In this document: in pieces, positions 53,639 to 62,751 of the stretch | How positions within the stretch are numbered: position 1 is the stretch's first letter | How the letters are laid out: every line of letters starts with the position of its first letter | Assembly: GCA_024233285.1 (NCBI GenBank) | Contig: JACKPU010000002.1 | Location: forward strand, 310,001-374,000 | Reading direction: 5' to 3' | Source of the DNA: Opitutaceae bacterium | GTDB lineage: Bacteria; Verrucomicrobiota; Verrucomicrobiia; Opitutales; Opitutaceae | Length of the DNA: 64,000 nucleotides | The notes under the pieces: model-generated | Seen by the model: only the letters and a program-made list of their open reading frames with translations | Database searches by the model: none | What the model was told of the DNA's origin: nothing | Made by a program: the position numbers and the translations under genes

Positions 53639-54655
53639 TCAGACGTGCTGCATCAGCCAAGCGAGGTCGTTGAGCACCTCGCCCGTGCCGTTGGCCACCG
53701 CCGAGAGCGGATCGTCCGCAATCGTGACCGGCAGCCCGGTCTTGTCGCTGAGCAGGCGATCAATGCCGCGGATGAGCGCGCCACCACCGGCCATGACGAA
53801 ACCGCGGTCAACCAAGTCGGCGGAGAGTTCCGGCGGGCAGCGTTCGAGAGTGACGCGAACGGCGTCCACGATCGCGGCGACCGTGTCGCTCAGCGCCTCG
53901 CGGATTTCCTGCGAAGTGATGTGGATGGTCTTCGGCAGACCGGCAACGGAATCGCGGCCCTTCACCTCCATGGTCAGCTCTTCCTCCAGCGGATAAGCGG
54001 AACCGACGCGGCACTTGATTTCTTCCGCCGTGCGTTCGCCGATCAGCAAATTGTAGGCGCGCTTCATGTAGTTGATGATGGCGCTGTCCAGTTCGTCGCC
54101 GGCGACGCGGATGGACTTGGAAAAAACAATGCCGTTGAGCGAGATGATGGCGATCTCGGTCGTGCCGCCGCCGATATCGACGATCATGTTCGCGGCGGGT
54201 TCATCAATCGGCAGGCCCACGCCGATGGCGGCGGCCATGGGCTCGGGAATGGTGATGACATCGCGGGCGCCGGCGTGCAGCGCGGAGTCCTTGACGGCGC
54301 GCTTTTCCACTTCGGTGATGCCGGACGGAATCGCGATCACGACCCGCGGGGGTGCCCGGAAGGAGGAGCTGGAAACCTTGCGGATAAAATAGCGCAGCAT
54401 CGCCTCGGTGACGTCGAAGTCGGCGATCACGCCGTCCTTCATCGGGCGAATGGCGGTGATGTTGCCCGGGGTGCGACCGAGCATGCGTTTGGCCTCATCA
54501 CCGACGGCGCGCACCTTGCGGGTGTTCGTGTCGAGGGCAACGACGGACGGCTCGCGCAGGACAATTCCCTTGTCCTTCAGATAGACGAGGGTGTTGGCGG
54601 TGCCCAAGTCGATGCCGATGTCGTTGGAGAAGTAGCCGAGGAAGTTAGCTGCCAT
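53639..54655 (-). CDS. mreB: Rod shape-determining protein MreB
   Basis: The protein has 338 residues of the actin fold. The phosphate-1 motif is NDIGIDLGTANTLVYLKDKG, phosphate-2 is MIVDIGGGTTEIAIISLNGI and the adenosine motif is GFVMAGGGALIRGIDRLLSD. MreB filaments guide cell-wall elongation, so the organism or its ancestor had rod-type growth machinery. First gene of the mreBCD-mrdA operon; about 210 bases upstream separate it from the divergent antiporter and hold its promoter. Confidence 0.97.
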   Translation of the reverse strand: MAANFLGYFSNDIGIDLGTANTLVYLKDKGIVLREPSVVALDTNTRKVRAVGDEAKRMLGRTPGNITAIRPMKDGVIADFDVTEAMLRYFIRKVSSSSFRAPPRVVIAIPSGITEVEKRAVKDSALHAGARDVITIPEPMAAAIGVGLPIDEPAANMIVDIGGGTTEIAIISLNGIVFSKSIRVAGDELDSAIINYMKRAYNLLIGERTAEEIKCRVGSAYPLEEELTMEVKGRDSVAGLPKTIHITSQEIREALSDTVAAIVDAVRVTLERCPPELSADLVDRGFVMAGGGALIRGIDRLLSDKTGLPVTIADDPLSAVANGTGEVLNDLAWLMQHV

Positions 54656-54865
54656 GATTGCGGGATAGGGTGGCGCTGTTCCGCCAACGGGAACGAATCG
54701 GTCTCGGGAGGGGGTGTCAACGCGGTAAATCCAAGGAAGGCCCGAAACTTACGCAGGAAATGGAGGGGAATCGGGAATCGTGATGGACCAAGGATTGCGA
54801 CCATGCCCGGTTGCTCTTGACCCATCCGATTGCGGCGGGCGTGCTGTTTGGCGGCGCGCAACCAT

Positions 54866-57169
54866 ATGCAAGGAATCGATTTCATTCAGGATCTGGCGGT
54901 GGTGATGTTGGTGGCCGGCTTGGTGGGCTGGGTCTGCCATCGCTTGGGTCTGTCGGTGATCGTCGGATTTCTGGCGGCCGGCATGGTCATCGGACCATTC
55001 ACGCCGCCGTTTTCGCTCGTAACGGACGAAGCGCGCATCGAGACGCTCGCGCAGGTCGGCCTCGTGTTCCTGATGTTCTCGATCGGCATGAAGCTGAGCT
55101 TGCGCAAATTGCGCCGGCTGGGCTGGCCGCTGGTCGTGGCGACGTTTGTGACCGCGCTGGTGGTTTATAATCTTTCCCGCCTGGCCGCACCGTGGTTTGG
55201 CCTGACCGGCGTTTCGGCGGTGTTTTTTGCCGCGATGATCATCGTTTCGTCCTCGGCGATCATCAGCAAGGTGCTGCAAGAATCGGGTTTGAATCACGAC
55301 AAGGCCGGCCAGATGGCGATGGGCGTGACCGTGCTTGAGGACGTGGTGGCGGTGATCAGCCTGGCGTTGTTGAATTCGGTCGTGCTGATCGGCGGCCTGG
55401 GCGGCGAATCGAAGGTGGGCGAGACCTTGGGCTCGTTAAGCGCCTTTGTGGTGCTGGCGGTGGTGGTTGGCCTGCTGGCCGTGCCGTGGTTGTTGCGCCG
55501 CCTGGCGGAATCGGCGAGCGAGGAACTGCAAACGCTGGTCGTGGCCGGGCTTATGCTTGGTCTGGCGCTGACGGCGCAGAAGGCCGGCTATTCGCTGGCG
55601 ATGGGCGCGTTTATCCTTGGTTCGATTGTGGCCGAGACACCTTATCGTGCCCAAGTGGAGCGGGTTTTTGAGGGCACGCGCGACATGTTTAGCGCGGTGT
55701 TCTTCGTCTCGATCGGTATGCAGATCGATGTGCGCATGCTGGGCGATTCATGGCTGCTGGTCTTGGGCGCCTCGGTGCTGGCCTTGGTGGCGCGCACGGT
55801 GGGCGGGGCCTGTGGCATGTTGGTGACCGGCGTCGAATTACGCGAGGCATTGCGCGTGGGACTGATTGTGACGCCGATCGGCGAATTCTCGTTCATCATC
55901 GTGCAGCTGGGCGTGACGGCCGGTGTGGTGCCCGAGCGGTTTCAAGCGGTGGCGGTGGGGTTGTCGCTGTTGACCGCCCTGGCTTCGCCATTCCTCACCC
56001 GGCGCTCGGCGCAAATCAGCGATTGGGTGGCGGGCAAGCAGCCGGCGTGGTTTGAATCGTGGTTCAGGTATTACGACGGCCTGCTCGAACGCATGCGTTT
56101 GCAGCAGAAGAAAAGCATTCTCTGGCAGGTGAGTCGCAAGCGCGTGATCCAAATCGGCATGGAGGTGCTGCTTGTCACCGGGTTGCTGCTCTTTGCCGAA
56201 CCGATGTTCGCCTTGGTGAAAAACTTCATTCCCGGGGAAACGCTGTTCGAGGGCGCGCCGCGGTTGATTTTCTGGAGCGTGCTGACGGTGGTGGTGCTGC
56301 TGCCGCTGCTGGCGATATGGCGCAACGCCGCCGCGCTCGCGATGATCTACTCGGAATTGAGCACGGCGGGGAATTCGCGACTGGCCCGGATCCGGCGTTA
56401 CTTTGAGGCGGGCTTCAAGATTCTCGCGGCGGTGCTGATCTTCATCTGGTTGAGCGCGATCGTGCCGATCGGTGGAATGGGCGAATGGATGCCATTGATC
56501 GCGCTGTTGATCGCCATTTTTGCGATCGGTCTGCTGCGCAGTAAACTCATCTACTGGCACAGTGTGCTGGAGGTCGAATTGCAGGAACGCCTGCTGCAGC
56601 CCGAAGGCAGCATGGACGGCACCACACCGCCGATCCTGGCCGCGCACAGCGAATGGAAACTCACGCTGGCGGAATGTCAGGTGCCGGACCGGGCTGACGT
56701 GAGCGGGCGCACGCTGGGCGAGCTCGGCTTGCGGGCCAAAACGGGCTGCACCGTTGCACGGGTGGAACGCCAAGGGGTCGTGATTGAAACCCCGCCGGCG
56801 AGCTTTGCACTTTATCCGCGTGATCGCGTTTTGCTGCTCGGCACCCCGGATCAAACCGCCGCGGGCAAGACCTTTCTGCTCAGTGCGACCGGCGCCGATA
56901 CGGCCGATGAGTTGGACGATGTGATCATGGAGACGGTCGATGTGCCGCCGGAAAGCGGCTTGATCGGCCGCACTCTGGCCGAGCTCGCGCCGACCGAACG
57001 GGTGGGCGTGCAAGTGGCCGGAATCAAACGCGCCGGGGTCCGGCTCCTGAACCTCGGAGGCGATGAAAAACTCTTCGCTGGCGACGAAGTGCTGCTCTTG
57101 GGCACAGCCACGCAGATCCAAGCGTTTGAACGCTGGTTGATTGAGCCGCCGCAAGGTCAGGCGCGTTGA
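54866..57169 (+). CDS. CPA2-type cation/proton antiporter with two RCK_C (TrkA-C) domains
   Basis: The protein has 767 residues from ATG 54866 (MQGIDFIQDLAVVMLVAGLV). The first about 380 residues are the twelve-helix Na/H-exchanger fold with the conserved acidic helix in GQMAMGVTVLEDVVAVISLA and VGLIVTPIGEFSFIIVQLGV. Further helices follow (about 430-565). The last about 160 residues are two tandem RCK_C domains (LTLAECQVPDRADVSGRTLG, and PPESGLIGRTLAELAPTERV), each closing with a YPRDRVLLLGT- or FAGDEVLLLGT-type strand. There is no RCK_N NAD-binding domain. KefB-like proteins move K+ or Na+ against protons; RCK_C domains are known ligand sensors, including for c-di-AMP in some proteins. Confidence 0.9.
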   Translation: MQGIDFIQDLAVVMLVAGLVGWVCHRLGLSVIVGFLAAGMVIGPFTPPFSLVTDEARIETLAQVGLVFLMFSIGMKLSLRKLRRLGWPLVVATFVTALVVYNLSRLAAPWFGLTGVSAVFFAAMIIVSSSAIISKVLQESGLNHDKAGQMAMGVTVLEDVVAVISLALLNSVVLIGGLGGESKVGETLGSLSAFVVLAVVVGLLAVPWLLRRLAESASEELQTLVVAGLMLGLALTAQKAGYSLAMGAFILGSIVAETPYRAQVERVFEGTRDMFSAVFFVSIGMQIDVRMLGDSWLLVLGASVLALVARTVGGACGMLVTGVELREALRVGLIVTPIGEFSFIIVQLGVTAGVVPERFQAVAVGLSLLTALASPFLTRRSAQISDWVAGKQPAWFESWFRYYDGLLERMRLQQKKSILWQVSRKRVIQIGMEVLLVTGLLLFAEPMFALVKNFIPGETLFEGAPRLIFWSVLTVVVLLPLLAIWRNAAALAMIYSELSTAGNSRLARIRRYFEAGFKILAAVLIFIWLSAIVPIGGMGEWMPLIALLIAIFAIGLLRSKLIYWHSVLEVELQERLLQPEGSMDGTTPPILAAHSEWKLTLAECQVPDRADVSGRTLGELGLRAKTGCTVARVERQGVVIETPPASFALYPRDRVLLLGTPDQTAAGKTFLLSATGADTADELDDVIMETVDVPPESGLIGRTLAELAPTERVGVQVAGIKRAGVRLLNLGGDEKLFAGDEVLLLGTATQIQAFERWLIEPPQGQAR

Positions 57170-57184
57170 TTGCGCCTCCGCCGA

Positions 57185-57403
57185 TCAGACTTTATCGTCA
57201 GGCGTCTTCTTTGACGCGTCGGCCTTGGCCTCTTCCTCTTCCTTGGTGGCCTTCTTGAATTCCTTGATGGACTGACCGAGGCCCTTGGCGAGTGACGGCA
57301 GCTTGGCCCCGCCAAACAGCACCAGCAAAATCACCAAGATGACAATCAGCTCGGTGGTGCCGAGACCGAAGATGCCGAAGAATACGGCGGGAAGGGAGTC
57401 CAT
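57185..57403 (-). CDS. tatA: Twin-arginine translocase subunit TatA
   Basis: The protein has 72 residues: a membrane helix (TTELIVILVILLVLFGGAKL), an FGGAKLPSLAKGLGQSIKEF hinge and amphipathic helix, and an acidic/basic tail. This is the standard TatA/E layout of the pore-forming subunit for folded protein export. tatB and tatC are not adjacent. It converges with the antiporter gene with 15 bases between stops. Confidence 0.95.
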   Translation of the reverse strand: MDSLPAVFFGIFGLGTTELIVILVILLVLFGGAKLPSLAKGLGQSIKEFKKATKEEEEAKADASKKTPDDKV

Positions 57404-57449
57404 GGTTGGAAGCTAGACCAGAGTAATGGGCTGTAAAGCGGGAAACAGG

Positions 57450-59282
57450 TCAGGAGCGCGGGGGCAGCAGGGCGGAACCAAGGGCGCCGATGCCCGCGGG
57501 ATGAAGGCCGGAGGCGGGATTGGTGCCGGCGGCGACCTTCATGAGATTCTGCGCGTTGTCGATCTGCTCGGCGTCGAAGAAACCGTGCAGCTGGCGGATG
57601 CGGGTCGGGTGGCGCATCTTGCGCAGGGCCTTGGCCTCGATCTGACGGATGCGTTCGCGGGTGACCTTGAACTGCTTGCCGACCTCCTCGAGGGTGCGGC
57701 TGTAGCCGTCGACCAAGCCGAAACGGAGCGAGAGCACGCGGCGTTCGCGCTCGGTGAGCGAATCGAGCACGTCGATAATCTTCTCACGCAAGAGCGAGAA
57801 CGCAGTCATGTCGTAAGGATTCTCGGCGGACTTGTCCTCGATGAAGTCACCGAAGCTGGTGTCATCACCGTCACCGACGGGCGATTGCAGTGAGATGGGC
57901 TGCTGCGCCATCTTCATGATTTGCTGCACGCGTTCGACGGGCAGGTTCATCTCGTCGGCCACTTCCTCGGGCGTCGGCTCATGACCGAATTCCTGGAGGA
58001 GCTGCTTTTGCACCTGCATCACCTTGTTCAGGGTCTCGATCATGTGGACCGGGATGCGGATGGTGCGGGCCTGATCGGCGATGGAACGCGTGATCGCCTG
58101 ACGGATCCACCACGTGGCGTAGGTGGAGAACTTGTAGCCGCGGCGGTATTCGAATTTCTCGACCGCCTTCATCAGGCCCATGTTGCCTTCCTGAATGAGG
58201 TCGAGGAAGGAGAGGCCGCGATTGGTGTATTTCTTGGCGATGGAGATCACGAGGCGGAGGTTGGCCTCGACCATCTCGGTCTTGGCCTTGTGGGCCTCGC
58301 GGACGTGAACGTTGGTCTGGTTGACGATTTCCAGCAGGCGCTCGGGATCGATGCGCTGGGCGGCCTCGATGTTCTTGAGCTGGGACTTGATCTCCTTGCT
58401 GTCGATGGCGGCGTCGCGCTTGGTCTTCGGGTGCTTGGCGCGTTCGAGTTGTGCGGTCAGCAGGCCGATCTTTTCGATGACGGGGCGAAGCTGTTCGAGA
58501 TATTCCTCGTAGACCTTCAGCTTGAAGTAAAATTTGCCGAAATTGGGGCGCAGCAGGTTCTCGCGCTTGCGCATCTTGGCCATGACCTTCTTGCGGTCGG
58601 CTTCTGAGCGGGCCTTCAGGTATTCCTCCCAAGCGGCGGCGACGGAGGCTTCGCCCTTTTGGGTGGTCTCGACGAGCTTGGGCAGGGATTTGAAATAGGC
58701 TTCGCGGCTGTCGATCTTCTTGTCGATGACGATGCGATCAAAACGCTCCTCGCGGTTGAGTAGGCGCTGGCCGAGATAGCAGATGTAGGCGCCGACGGCG
58801 GTGGCTTGGAAGAGAGCTTCCTGCGCCTTGAGCTCGGCGTTTTCGATGCGCTTGGAGATTTCAACTTCCTGTTCGCGGGTCAGCAGCGGCACCTGGCCCA
58901 TCTGCTTGAGATACATGCGGACCGGGTCGTCGAGGATATCGTGCTGCGAGGAGCGGGTCTCTTCCTCCTCGGCCTCCTCCATGCGCTGCTTGTATTCCTG
59001 CACCTGATCGGGTTCGAGAATCTCGATCTCGAGATTTTGCAGGATGGAGAGGATGTTATCGATTTCCTCCTGATTTTCGACGGACTCGGGCAAGGCCTCG
59101 TTGATGTCGTCGAAGGTGAGGTAGCCCTGCTCCTTGGACTGGCGGATGAGTTGGCGGATCTTTTCGTTGATTCCGCTGGCGGCGAGGTCGGCCGATCCAC
59201 TGTCGCCGGATTTGTTGAGGACGTCTTCAACGGCGTCGGCGTGGGTGGAACTGGCTTTGGCGGATTTGGCTTTGCGCGGCAT
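57450..59282 (-). CDS. rpoD: RNA polymerase primary sigma factor
   Basis: The protein has 610 residues. Region 1.1 is IRQLIRQSKEQGYLTFDDIN, region 1.2 DPVRMYLKQMGQVPLLTREQ, region 2 NLRLVISIAKKYTNRGLSFL with DLIQEGNMGLMKAVEKFEYR and KFSTYATWWIRQAITRSIAD, region 3 EFGHEPTPEEVADEMNLPVE, and region 4.2 RTLEEVGKQFKVTRERIRQI. It is the housekeeping sigma-70 factor that recognises -35/-10 promoters. It follows dnaG by 25 bases, so the macromolecular-synthesis linkage dnaG-rpoD is kept, without rpsU. Confidence 0.98.
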   Translation of the reverse strand: MPRKAKSAKASSTHADAVEDVLNKSGDSGSADLAASGINEKIRQLIRQSKEQGYLTFDDINEALPESVENQEEIDNILSILQNLEIEILEPDQVQEYKQRMEEAEEEETRSSQHDILDDPVRMYLKQMGQVPLLTREQEVEISKRIENAELKAQEALFQATAVGAYICYLGQRLLNREERFDRIVIDKKIDSREAYFKSLPKLVETTQKGEASVAAAWEEYLKARSEADRKKVMAKMRKRENLLRPNFGKFYFKLKVYEEYLEQLRPVIEKIGLLTAQLERAKHPKTKRDAAIDSKEIKSQLKNIEAAQRIDPERLLEIVNQTNVHVREAHKAKTEMVEANLRLVISIAKKYTNRGLSFLDLIQEGNMGLMKAVEKFEYRRGYKFSTYATWWIRQAITRSIADQARTIRIPVHMIETLNKVMQVQKQLLQEFGHEPTPEEVADEMNLPVERVQQIMKMAQQPISLQSPVGDGDDTSFGDFIEDKSAENPYDMTAFSLLREKIIDVLDSLTERERRVLSLRFGLVDGYSRTLEEVGKQFKVTRERIRQIEAKALRKMRHPTRIRQLHGFFDAEQIDNAQNLMKVAAGTNPASGLHPAGIGALGSALLPPRS

Positions 59283-59306
59283 GGTGATATCGAGAGGCGA
59301 AAAAAG

Positions 59307-61151
59307 TCAGACCACCAGCGGAATGGCGAGGGGCTGGCGGAGCTGACGCTGGAGTTCGGAACGTTCTTTTAAGAGTGAAATTGGGTCACTTTTACTGTCC
59401 GCATGGTGGTTGGCTAAATCAAGTTCTATTTGCAAAAGCCTGGGTTCAAGCGCGCGAGTCCTCAACAAGCGCAATCCCTCAGTCGCCACTTTGTGCGGAT
59501 CATCGAAGGCAGGCGTATCGAAAAGCAGCGAAGCGACAAGCGCTTTTTCCTCAGGGGTTTCCAACAGATCGTCGAGGTGGTCGCGTCCCGGCCAGCTGGC
59601 ATGTTCGAATTCGGCTAAAAAGCGGTTCAAAAGCACACCCGCCGGATGGCTGATATCGATCCAATCATGGGGCAAAACCGCCGAAATCGGGCGGCCCATC
59701 TGCTCGAAATGCAGGCAAACCATGAGCAAATGCAGTTCGGGCGTGGGCGAATCGGACCGCACGACCGGATTCGGGGCCTCCGCCACCGGAGATCTGCCGC
59801 GGTGGGTTTTGAACTGTTGAAAATCGCGGGCCATGGCCCCTGTGGCGATGCGCAGATGGCCGGCGGCTTCGCGCAAAAACTCGCTTTGGGCGACCTCGGA
59901 TTCCGCCGCGGTGATCAGCTCCATGATGGCCCGGGCGGCGCGGGATTTTTGTTCCGAAGTGGCTCCGGCGGGATCCGGCAGCAACGACTGGCAGGCGTAG
60001 GCCATGGCCGAAAGCGAGGATTGCTTGAGTTCGTCGTAGGCGCTGAGACCGCGTTCGAGAAACAGCACATCGGGATCGACCTTCGCGGCACCGGCCTGAC
60101 GCAGGAAGCGCGCCTCAATGCCGGCTTTCAACGCCATGGGCAGGAAACGCAACGCGGCCTTTTGGCCGGCGCTGTCGCTGTCGAAAAAGCATTCCACCTG
60201 CGAATGGTAGCGGCGCAGCAGCACGAGCTGCGTGTCGGTGATCGACGTGCCCTGCGGGGCGATCGCGGTCTTCAAGCCGACGCTCCAGCAACGCAGGGCA
60301 TCGAGCTGGCCCTCGACGAGCACGAAGGGTTTGCCTTCGCCCACGGCGGTGCGCGCGCGGTCGAGATTGAACAGCAGATTGCCCTTGGTGAAAATCGGGG
60401 TTTCCGGCGAGTTGACGTATTTCGCCTCGCGCGCCGGATCGTCTTCCGGCGTGAGCTCGGTTTGCCGCGCGGTGAAGGCGACGACGCGGCCCTGATGGTC
60501 GCGAATCGGAATCATCAACCGGCCGCGAAACCGCGGGCGCAGCGCGTGCAACGTCAGGGCACTGTGTTCGCGGATGAAGAACAATCCGCATTGGCGCAGC
60601 GCGTCTTCACTGAAATGGCGCTTGAGCAGTTGTGCGCCCAGCGTGTCTTCGCCGGTGGGGGCGCCGCCGATTTTGAACTCCTCGGCCAGTTCGGGCGTGA
60701 ACCGGCGTTGCTCGACCCAATAGCGCCGCAAGTAATCGCCGGTGGGATTGGCGCCGCGAAAGACCTGATGATAGTGCTCGGTCGCGAGTTCGTGGATTTC
60801 GAAAATCTCCTGTCGCAACGAGCGCTCCTCGCGGCTTGGACCGGAGCCCTGTTCGTATTCGATCTCGACGTTGAAACGCTGACCGATGGCCTCGACCGCT
60901 TCGGTGAATCCGAGTTGCTCGGTCTCGCGCACAAAACTGATGATGTCACCCGCCTTGCCGCAGCCGAAGCACTTGTAGAACCCTTTGTCCGAATCGACGT
61001 GAAAGGACGGGGTCTTCTCGTTGTGAAACGGACACAATCCCTTCAAGCGCGAGCCGCCGGCCTTGCGCAAGGTCACCACGCGGGAAACGACGTCGGCCAG
61101 ATTGACCCGCAACTTCAGATCGCGGACGCAGGTGGGTTTGATGACAGGCAT
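59307..61151 (-). CDS. dnaG: DNA primase DnaG
   Basis: The protein has 614 residues from ATG 61151 (MPVIKPTCVRDLKLRVNLAD); the frame extends upstream to 61238 without homology. The N-terminal zinc ribbon is CPFHNEKTPSFHVDSDKGFY then KCFGCGKAGDIISFVRETEQ. The TOPRIM catalytic core is visible as KPFVLVEGQLDALRCWSVGL with the acidic cluster CFFDSDSAGQKAALRFLPMA. The helicase-binding C-terminal domain follows. It makes RNA primers for replication. A 107-base gap separates it from the divergent gene at 61259. Confidence 0.97.
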   Translation of the reverse strand: MPVIKPTCVRDLKLRVNLADVVSRVVTLRKAGGSRLKGLCPFHNEKTPSFHVDSDKGFYKCFGCGKAGDIISFVRETEQLGFTEAVEAIGQRFNVEIEYEQGSGPSREERSLRQEIFEIHELATEHYHQVFRGANPTGDYLRRYWVEQRRFTPELAEEFKIGGAPTGEDTLGAQLLKRHFSEDALRQCGLFFIREHSALTLHALRPRFRGRLMIPIRDHQGRVVAFTARQTELTPEDDPAREAKYVNSPETPIFTKGNLLFNLDRARTAVGEGKPFVLVEGQLDALRCWSVGLKTAIAPQGTSITDTQLVLLRRYHSQVECFFDSDSAGQKAALRFLPMALKAGIEARFLRQAGAAKVDPDVLFLERGLSAYDELKQSSLSAMAYACQSLLPDPAGATSEQKSRAARAIMELITAAESEVAQSEFLREAAGHLRIATGAMARDFQQFKTHRGRSPVAEAPNPVVRSDSPTPELHLLMVCLHFEQMGRPISAVLPHDWIDISHPAGVLLNRFLAEFEHASWPGRDHLDDLLETPEEKALVASLLFDTPAFDDPHKVATEGLRLLRTRALEPRLLQIELDLANHHADSKSDPISLLKERSELQRQLRQPLAIPLVV

Positions 61152-61258
61152 TGAGCGGCGGCGCGCCGACCGGCGCGAAGAATGCACTTTCAACCGGGGG
61201 GGGCTGCTGTCAAGTTTCCCGCCCGGTTTAGGAAACATCGCCCGTTTCCAGGCTACTT

Positions 61259-62293
61259 ATGGTTATGCGACTTTATCTTTTAGCGGCCCTGCTTTTGGCC
61301 AATTTGTCCACCGCTTTTGCGGCGGAGGCCCCTGCGCCGGCCGCGCCGTTGCCGGTCTGGGAGACGACCTTGCCCGATTTCAGCCAGGTTGAATATAATC
61401 AGGCCGTTGAGCGTTTGATCGCGGATTTTGAAAGCCGGACCGACCGGCGGATGGTGCCGGGGGAGAAAGGGAAGGTCGGTCTAAAAATCTATGCCGATTC
61501 CGGTCCGGGCATGGCCACGCCGATGCCTCTGGTGCGCGCGGTGATCAATGCACTTGAGCGCCGCGGTTTCGCCAAGGAAAACATCTTTTTGGTCGGTTTG
61601 AATCAATTGCGTCTGCGCATGACCGGTTATCTGCCGTCGATGGCGAGCGCCGAATCGGCCTTTCCGGGGCATCCAATCTTCGTGTTGGAGTCGGGCCGCT
61701 ACTTCGATCCGGTGTGGTTTTATGACAGTCCGCTGCCGCAGCGCTTCGACCCGATTTTTGTGGAAAACCAGACCAAGGGCGTGGAGGCGGATACCTCCAA
61801 GGATCAGGATCGCAAAAGCTTCCTGGCCACGCCGCTTTTTCTCGAAGCCGATTTTTGGATCAATCTGCCGGTTTACACCGATCACCCGACGCTTGGCATC
61901 AACGGCTCGCTCGTGAACGCCACCCTGTGGAACGCTTCGAACACCGCGCGCTTTTTCCGCAGTCCGGCCAATGCTCCGGCGGCGGTGGCCGAGATGAGCG
62001 CCATCCCCGAATTGCGGCAGACCTGGGCTTTCACCTTGGTCAGTCTGCAGCACTATCAATACATCGGCGGGCCCTTCTTCAATTCGCTCTATTCGGTTTC
62101 CGAGCCCAAACTGTGGCTCAGCCGTGACCCGGTCATGCTGGATGCGATGATGCTCGAACGCATCAATCGCTGGCGCAAACTCTCAGGCTTCAATCCCGTC
62201 TCCGAGGAGATCCGCACCCTGGAATTCGCCCAGCTGCTGGGAGTCGGCGTGGATGATCCCAAGCAGGCCAAGATTATCGAAGTCCCGGAATAA
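61259..62293 (+). CDS. Secreted DUF362-like protein
   Basis: The protein has 344 residues with a signal peptide (MRLYLLAALLLANLSTAFA then AEA); an ATG two codons later at 61265 is an equal choice. The body has features of the DUF362 family: KVGLKIYADSGPGMATPMPL near the N-terminus with RGFAKENIFLVG, and FWINLPVYTDHPTLGINGSL then VNATLWNASNTARFF near the middle. DUF362 proteins of unknown function are sometimes linked to iron-sulfur clusters, but no cysteine motif is seen here. It is divergent from dnaG. Confidence 0.6.
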   Translation: MVMRLYLLAALLLANLSTAFAAEAPAPAAPLPVWETTLPDFSQVEYNQAVERLIADFESRTDRRMVPGEKGKVGLKIYADSGPGMATPMPLVRAVINALERRGFAKENIFLVGLNQLRLRMTGYLPSMASAESAFPGHPIFVLESGRYFDPVWFYDSPLPQRFDPIFVENQTKGVEADTSKDQDRKSFLATPLFLEADFWINLPVYTDHPTLGINGSLVNATLWNASNTARFFRSPANAPAAVAEMSAIPELRQTWAFTLVSLQHYQYIGGPFFNSLYSVSEPKLWLSRDPVMLDAMMLERINRWRKLSGFNPVSEEIRTLEFAQLLGVGVDDPKQAKIIEVPE

Positions 62294-62335
62294 ACCGCTT
62301 GTCAGCCGCGCCGCCGGCCGCGAAATTCTGTTCCG

Positions 62336-62707
62336 ATGACCTCACCGTATCTGCCGTTTTTCATCCAAGCCGTGCTGGCTGGTGGCATTGCTGCCGCGAT
62401 CATCATCGCCACGCACCTGTTCGGGCAGCGCGCCGCGAAAAACAAGATCAAAGACTCCGCTTACGAGTGCGGTGTGCCGGCGGAAGGCATCGTGCATTCG
62501 CGCTTCTCGGTGAAGTTCTATGTCACGGTGATGCTCTTCATCCTGTTCGATATCGAAGTGGTGTTCCTGATCCCGCTCTGCTTCGTGTATCGTGATTTTC
62601 TGGCCCACAACATCGCGATCTTCTGGCCGGTCATGTTCTTCATCGGCGTGCTGGTGCTGGGACTCTTTTACGAAATCAAAAAGGGCGCGCTCGAATGGGA
62701 GAAGTGA
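62336..62707 (+). CDS. nuoA: NADH-quinone oxidoreductase subunit A
   Basis: The protein has 123 residues with three membrane helices (FIQAVLAGGIAAAIIIATHL, FYVTVMLFILFDIEVVFLIP, FWPVMFFIGVLVLGLFYEIK). The NuoA signature YECGVPAEG and RFSVKFYVTVMLFILFDIEV, with the conserved acidic residues in the second helix, is clear. NuoA is part of the membrane arm of respiratory complex I. The usual neighbours nuoB-nuoC do not follow; an unrelated gene does. Confidence 0.93.
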   Translation: MTSPYLPFFIQAVLAGGIAAAIIIATHLFGQRAAKNKIKDSAYECGVPAEGIVHSRFSVKFYVTVMLFILFDIEVVFLIPLCFVYRDFLAHNIAIFWPVMFFIGVLVLGLFYEIKKGALEWEK

Positions 62708-62751
62708 GCGCGCGGTGCGATTAAAGCCGGTGCGGCGACAGGACTAACCCC

